Shown: one piece after another, positions 7,126 to 8,875 of the stretch
Numbering within the stretch: position 1 is the first letter of the stretch
Layout: each line of letters starts with the position of its first letter
From: an uncultured Lysobacterales bacterium
GTDB taxonomy: Bacteria > Pseudomonadota > Gammaproteobacteria > Xanthomonadales > SZUA-36
Assembly: GCA_937974465.1 (NCBI GenBank)
Contig: CALJWY010000091.1
Location: forward strand, 1 to 8,875
Reading direction: 5' to 3'
Length of the DNA: 8,875 bases
The notes under the pieces: generated by a model
The model's input: only the letters and a program-made list of their open reading frames with translations
Told to the model about the DNA's origin: nothing
Databases searched by the model: none
Program-made: the position numbers and the translations under genes

Positions 7126-7154
7126 GCCAGGAAGCCCTGGCCCTGCTGCCAGGG
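7126..7154 (+). repeat. Two mutually exclusive hairpins sharing CCTGGC
   Basis: GCCAGG (7126-7131) pairs with CCTGGC (7136-7141) over a 4-nt loop. CCCTGGC (7135-7141) pairs equally well with GCCAGGG (7148-7154) over a 6-nt loop, and this second stem has 7 GC-rich pairs. Both need the same central strand, so only one can form at a time, as in attenuators. No U-tract follows directly (four T's at 7165-7168), so ordinary intrinsic termination is not well supported. The pair ends 100 bp before the next gene. Confidence 0.45.
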
Positions 7155-7254
7155 AGCCAGCCACTTTTGAACAACGACCCATTTGAGTCCCCATTGGGCT
7201 ATCATATGCACCCTTACGAACCATCCAAGTATCACCAACGAAGAGAACCCAACC

Positions 7255-8875
7255 ATGCAGCGCATCTTGCTAAGTCTATTTTTATTGATCAGTTCAACCG
7301 TTTTTGCAGAGGATTCCGCGAAGGATTCCGAAGACACAGTAAAGTGGGATGTCAGTTCTGACCAATACCACAGCCAGCAAATCAACATTGATACAACCAC
7401 TACCACCTGGTCGAATGTAACGGTCAACAGGGATGGCAGTACGTTGGTATTCGATATGCTGGGTGACATTTATTCGGTGCCCATTGCAGGTGGCGAAGCC
7501 AAGGCATTGACCAGCGGTATCGAGTGGAATTACCAGCCGCGATTTAGCCCGGATGGCAGCAAAATTGCCTTTGTCAGTGATCGTGCCGGTGGCGATAACC
7601 TGTGGATCATGAACGCTGATGGCAGTGACGCACACGCCGTAACCGATGAAGCCGAACACCTGGTGCACAACCCGACCTGGAGCCCGGATGGCAAGTATCT
7701 TGCTGGTCGAAAGGGTTATTATTCAACCCGTTCCATAGCAGCCGGTGAAATCTGGCTATTTCATCATGGCGGCGGCAATGGCGTAAACCTGGTGAAACGG
7801 CCGCATGATGATAGTGACCAGAAGAATCGTGCCGAGCCCGCTTTCTCGCCGGATGGAAAATATGTCTACTACAGCGCCGATATCACAGCCGGAAAAGTCT
7901 GGCAGTACAACAAGAACTCAGTTGGCTCGGTGTTTGCTATCAAACGTCTGGAGCTTGCCACCGGTGAAACCAACACGGTGGTCAGCGGACCCGGCGGTGC
8001 GATACGCCCTACCCCGTCACCTGACGGCAAATCACTCGCCTATTTGAAACGGCGTTTGGGCCTGGTGAACCAGATTATGGTCAAGGACCTGGAGTCCGGT
8101 CTTGAGCGGCTTGTTTTTGATGGGTTTGAACGTGATTTACAGGAATCCAGCGGCTCTGAAGGTAACGCACCCGCCATCGCCTGGCTACCTGACGGCGAGT
8201 CAATCGTATTCTGGACAGCCGGCACATTTCATCGCGTGAATGTCGCCGACGGAAATGTCAGCGATATTCCTGTTCATATCACCGCCACCAAGAAGATACG
8301 CCCTGCCCTGCGCAGCAAGGTCCAGGTGGCGGCAGACAACTTTGAGGTCAAAGGCATACGTTGGGCGAGTCACACACCGGACAAGAAACAGGTTGTCTTC
8401 CAGGCACTGGGATACCTCTGGCTCAAAGACCTGGACAGCGGCAAACAACGCCGCCTGACCAAACAATCCGACCACTATGAGTTTTATCCTGTCATCTCAC
8501 CCGATGGCGCTTCAATTTTGTACACAACGTGGAATGACCAGGACTTTGGATCGGTTCGTATTACCAGTCTCAATGGCCGTAAAACAACCGTATTGACACC
8601 CAACCCCGGCCACTACATCGAACCTGCGTTCTCTGCTGACGGGAAACAGGTACTGTTCCGCAAAATAGAAGGCGGCTACCTGTTATCACCATTATGGTCT
8701 CTCAACCCGGGTATGTATCACGTTCCCGCGGATGGCAAACAGTCACCAGCATTGGTCAGCAAGAGTGGCTTTAACCCGCACTTCAATGCGGATTCCAGTC
8801 GTGTTTTCTTCTCAACAAATACTGGATCACTGGGTACCGAATTGCTGTTAAGCAGCGTCAACATGGATGGTAAAG
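7255..8875 (+). CDS. Exported TolB-like/PD40 beta-propeller protein, probable amidohydrolase fusion, C-terminus beyond right edge
   Basis: An uninterrupted frame of 540 codons reaches the window edge. Residues 1-18 are a Sec signal peptide (hydrophobic core ending VFA before E19). The mature part begins with a characteristic stretch around residues 48-76 (TTTTTWSNVTV, then VFDMLGDIYSVP). It is built of PD40/TolB-type propeller repeats whose signature XSPDG recurs near residues 97, 142, 197 and 254, with variants at 310 (WLPDG), 414 (ISPDG), 459 (FSADG) and 510 (FNADS). From memory of the family, this arrangement with HHGGG and SGPGGAIRP motifs belongs to proteins of about 1,080 residues whose second half is a metal-dependent amidohydrolase; that half is not visible, so the enzyme assignment is inference. 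The start is chosen for the signal peptide and GAAGAG 9 nt upstream. It follows the exported aminopeptidase on the same strand, consistent with a shared periplasmic role in peptide or amide breakdown. Confidence 0.9.
   Translation, partial: MQRILLSLFLLISSTVFAEDSAKDSEDTVKWDVSSDQYHSQQINIDTTTTTWSNVTVNRDGSTLVFDMLGDIYSVPIAGGEAKALTSGIEWNYQPRFSPDGSKIAFVSDRAGGDNLWIMNADGSDAHAVTDEAEHLVHNPTWSPDGKYLAGRKGYYSTRSIAAGEIWLFHHGGGNGVNLVKRPHDDSDQKNRAEPAFSPDGKYVYYSADITAGKVWQYNKNSVGSVFAIKRLELATGETNTVVSGPGGAIRPTPSPDGKSLAYLKRRLGLVNQIMVKDLESGLERLVFDGFERDLQESSGSEGNAPAIAWLPDGESIVFWTAGTFHRVNVADGNVSDIPVHITATKKIRPALRSKVQVAADNFEVKGIRWASHTPDKKQVVFQALGYLWLKDLDSGKQRRLTKQSDHYEFYPVISPDGASILYTTWNDQDFGSVRITSLNGRKTTVLTPNPGHYIEPAFSADGKQVLFRKIEGGYLLSPLWSLNPGMYHVPADGKQSPALVSKSGFNPHFNADSSRVFFSTNTGSLGTELLLSSVNMDGK

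Larger units (their letters stand above)
6986..7254. other. Intergenic spacer rich in inverted repeats
   Basis: This 269-bp spacer separates two genes on the same strand. It holds at least five inverted repeats in about 150 bp (7007-7154, listed separately) and then about 100 bp with no structure I can see before the next start. No classical rho-independent terminator is present: the last strong stem (7135-7154) is followed 10 nt later by only four T's. No insertion sequence ends or tRNA are visible. The spacer could hold a processing or attenuation element for the second gene, a regulator site, or a decayed small repeat element. Confidence 0.55.

Noticed and set aside
7135..7168. Rho-independent terminator for the aminopeptidase gene
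   Set aside because: The 7-bp GC-rich stem is good, but the only T-run (four T's) starts 10 nt after the stem, too far and too short for a classical intrinsic terminator.
6967..7224. 85-codon minus-strand frame across the spacer after the aminopeptidase gene
   Set aside because: It overlaps the end of the aminopeptidase gene, its product shows no recognisable family, and the region is better described as a set of inverted repeats.
7077..7361. 94-codon plus-strand frame overlapping the start of the propeller protein gene
   Set aside because: It begins MLLVLPATMV, which looks slightly like a signal peptide, but it continues out of frame into the propeller gene, whose own frame is clearly real, and shows no motif.

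Overview
The window reads as chromosomal DNA of a Gram-negative bacterium. It has an inner-membrane/periplasm RND efflux pair, exported proteins with Sec-type signal peptides, and moderate GC content. The M1 peptidase subtype and the beta-propeller/amidohydrolase protein are of kinds I associate with marine gammaproteobacteria of the Woeseia/Xanthomonadales type. That placement is inference from protein style; there is no rRNA or marker gene here.

Layout: (1) 1-3837, minus strand, is a two-gene efflux operon. The periplasmic adaptor (membrane fusion protein, 2641-3837) is followed by an RND permease (2644 down to the left edge, C-terminus missing), and the two overlap by 4 bp (ATGA). No outer-membrane channel gene is visible. 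(2) 3838-4399 is a 562-bp divergent intergenic region with several inverted repeats, an AT-rich tract and one or two doubtful small ORFs. (3) 4400-6985, plus strand, is a complete secreted M1 zinc aminopeptidase with an ERAP1-like C-terminal domain. Its exopeptidase motif reads GAMEH instead of GAMEN. (4) 6986-7254 is a 269-bp spacer unusually dense in inverted repeats, including a perfect 14-bp palindrome and two hairpins that compete for one strand. (5) 7255 to the right edge, plus strand, is the N-terminal half of a large exported protein of TolB-like/PD40 beta-propeller repeats. I recognise it as the family that carries an amidohydrolase domain at its C-terminus, which lies outside the window.

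The two halves diverge from the middle. Leftward genes export small molecules across the envelope. Rightward genes encode two exported hydrolases, an aminopeptidase and a probable metal-dependent amidohydrolase, that could act together on peptides in the periplasm. Every large gene belongs to a known family, and I see no defence system, mobile element, CRISPR array, tRNA or rRNA. The points worth a second look are the GAMEH substitution, the structured spacer at 6986-7254, and the small ORFs that overlap each end of the aminopeptidase gene by ATGA.
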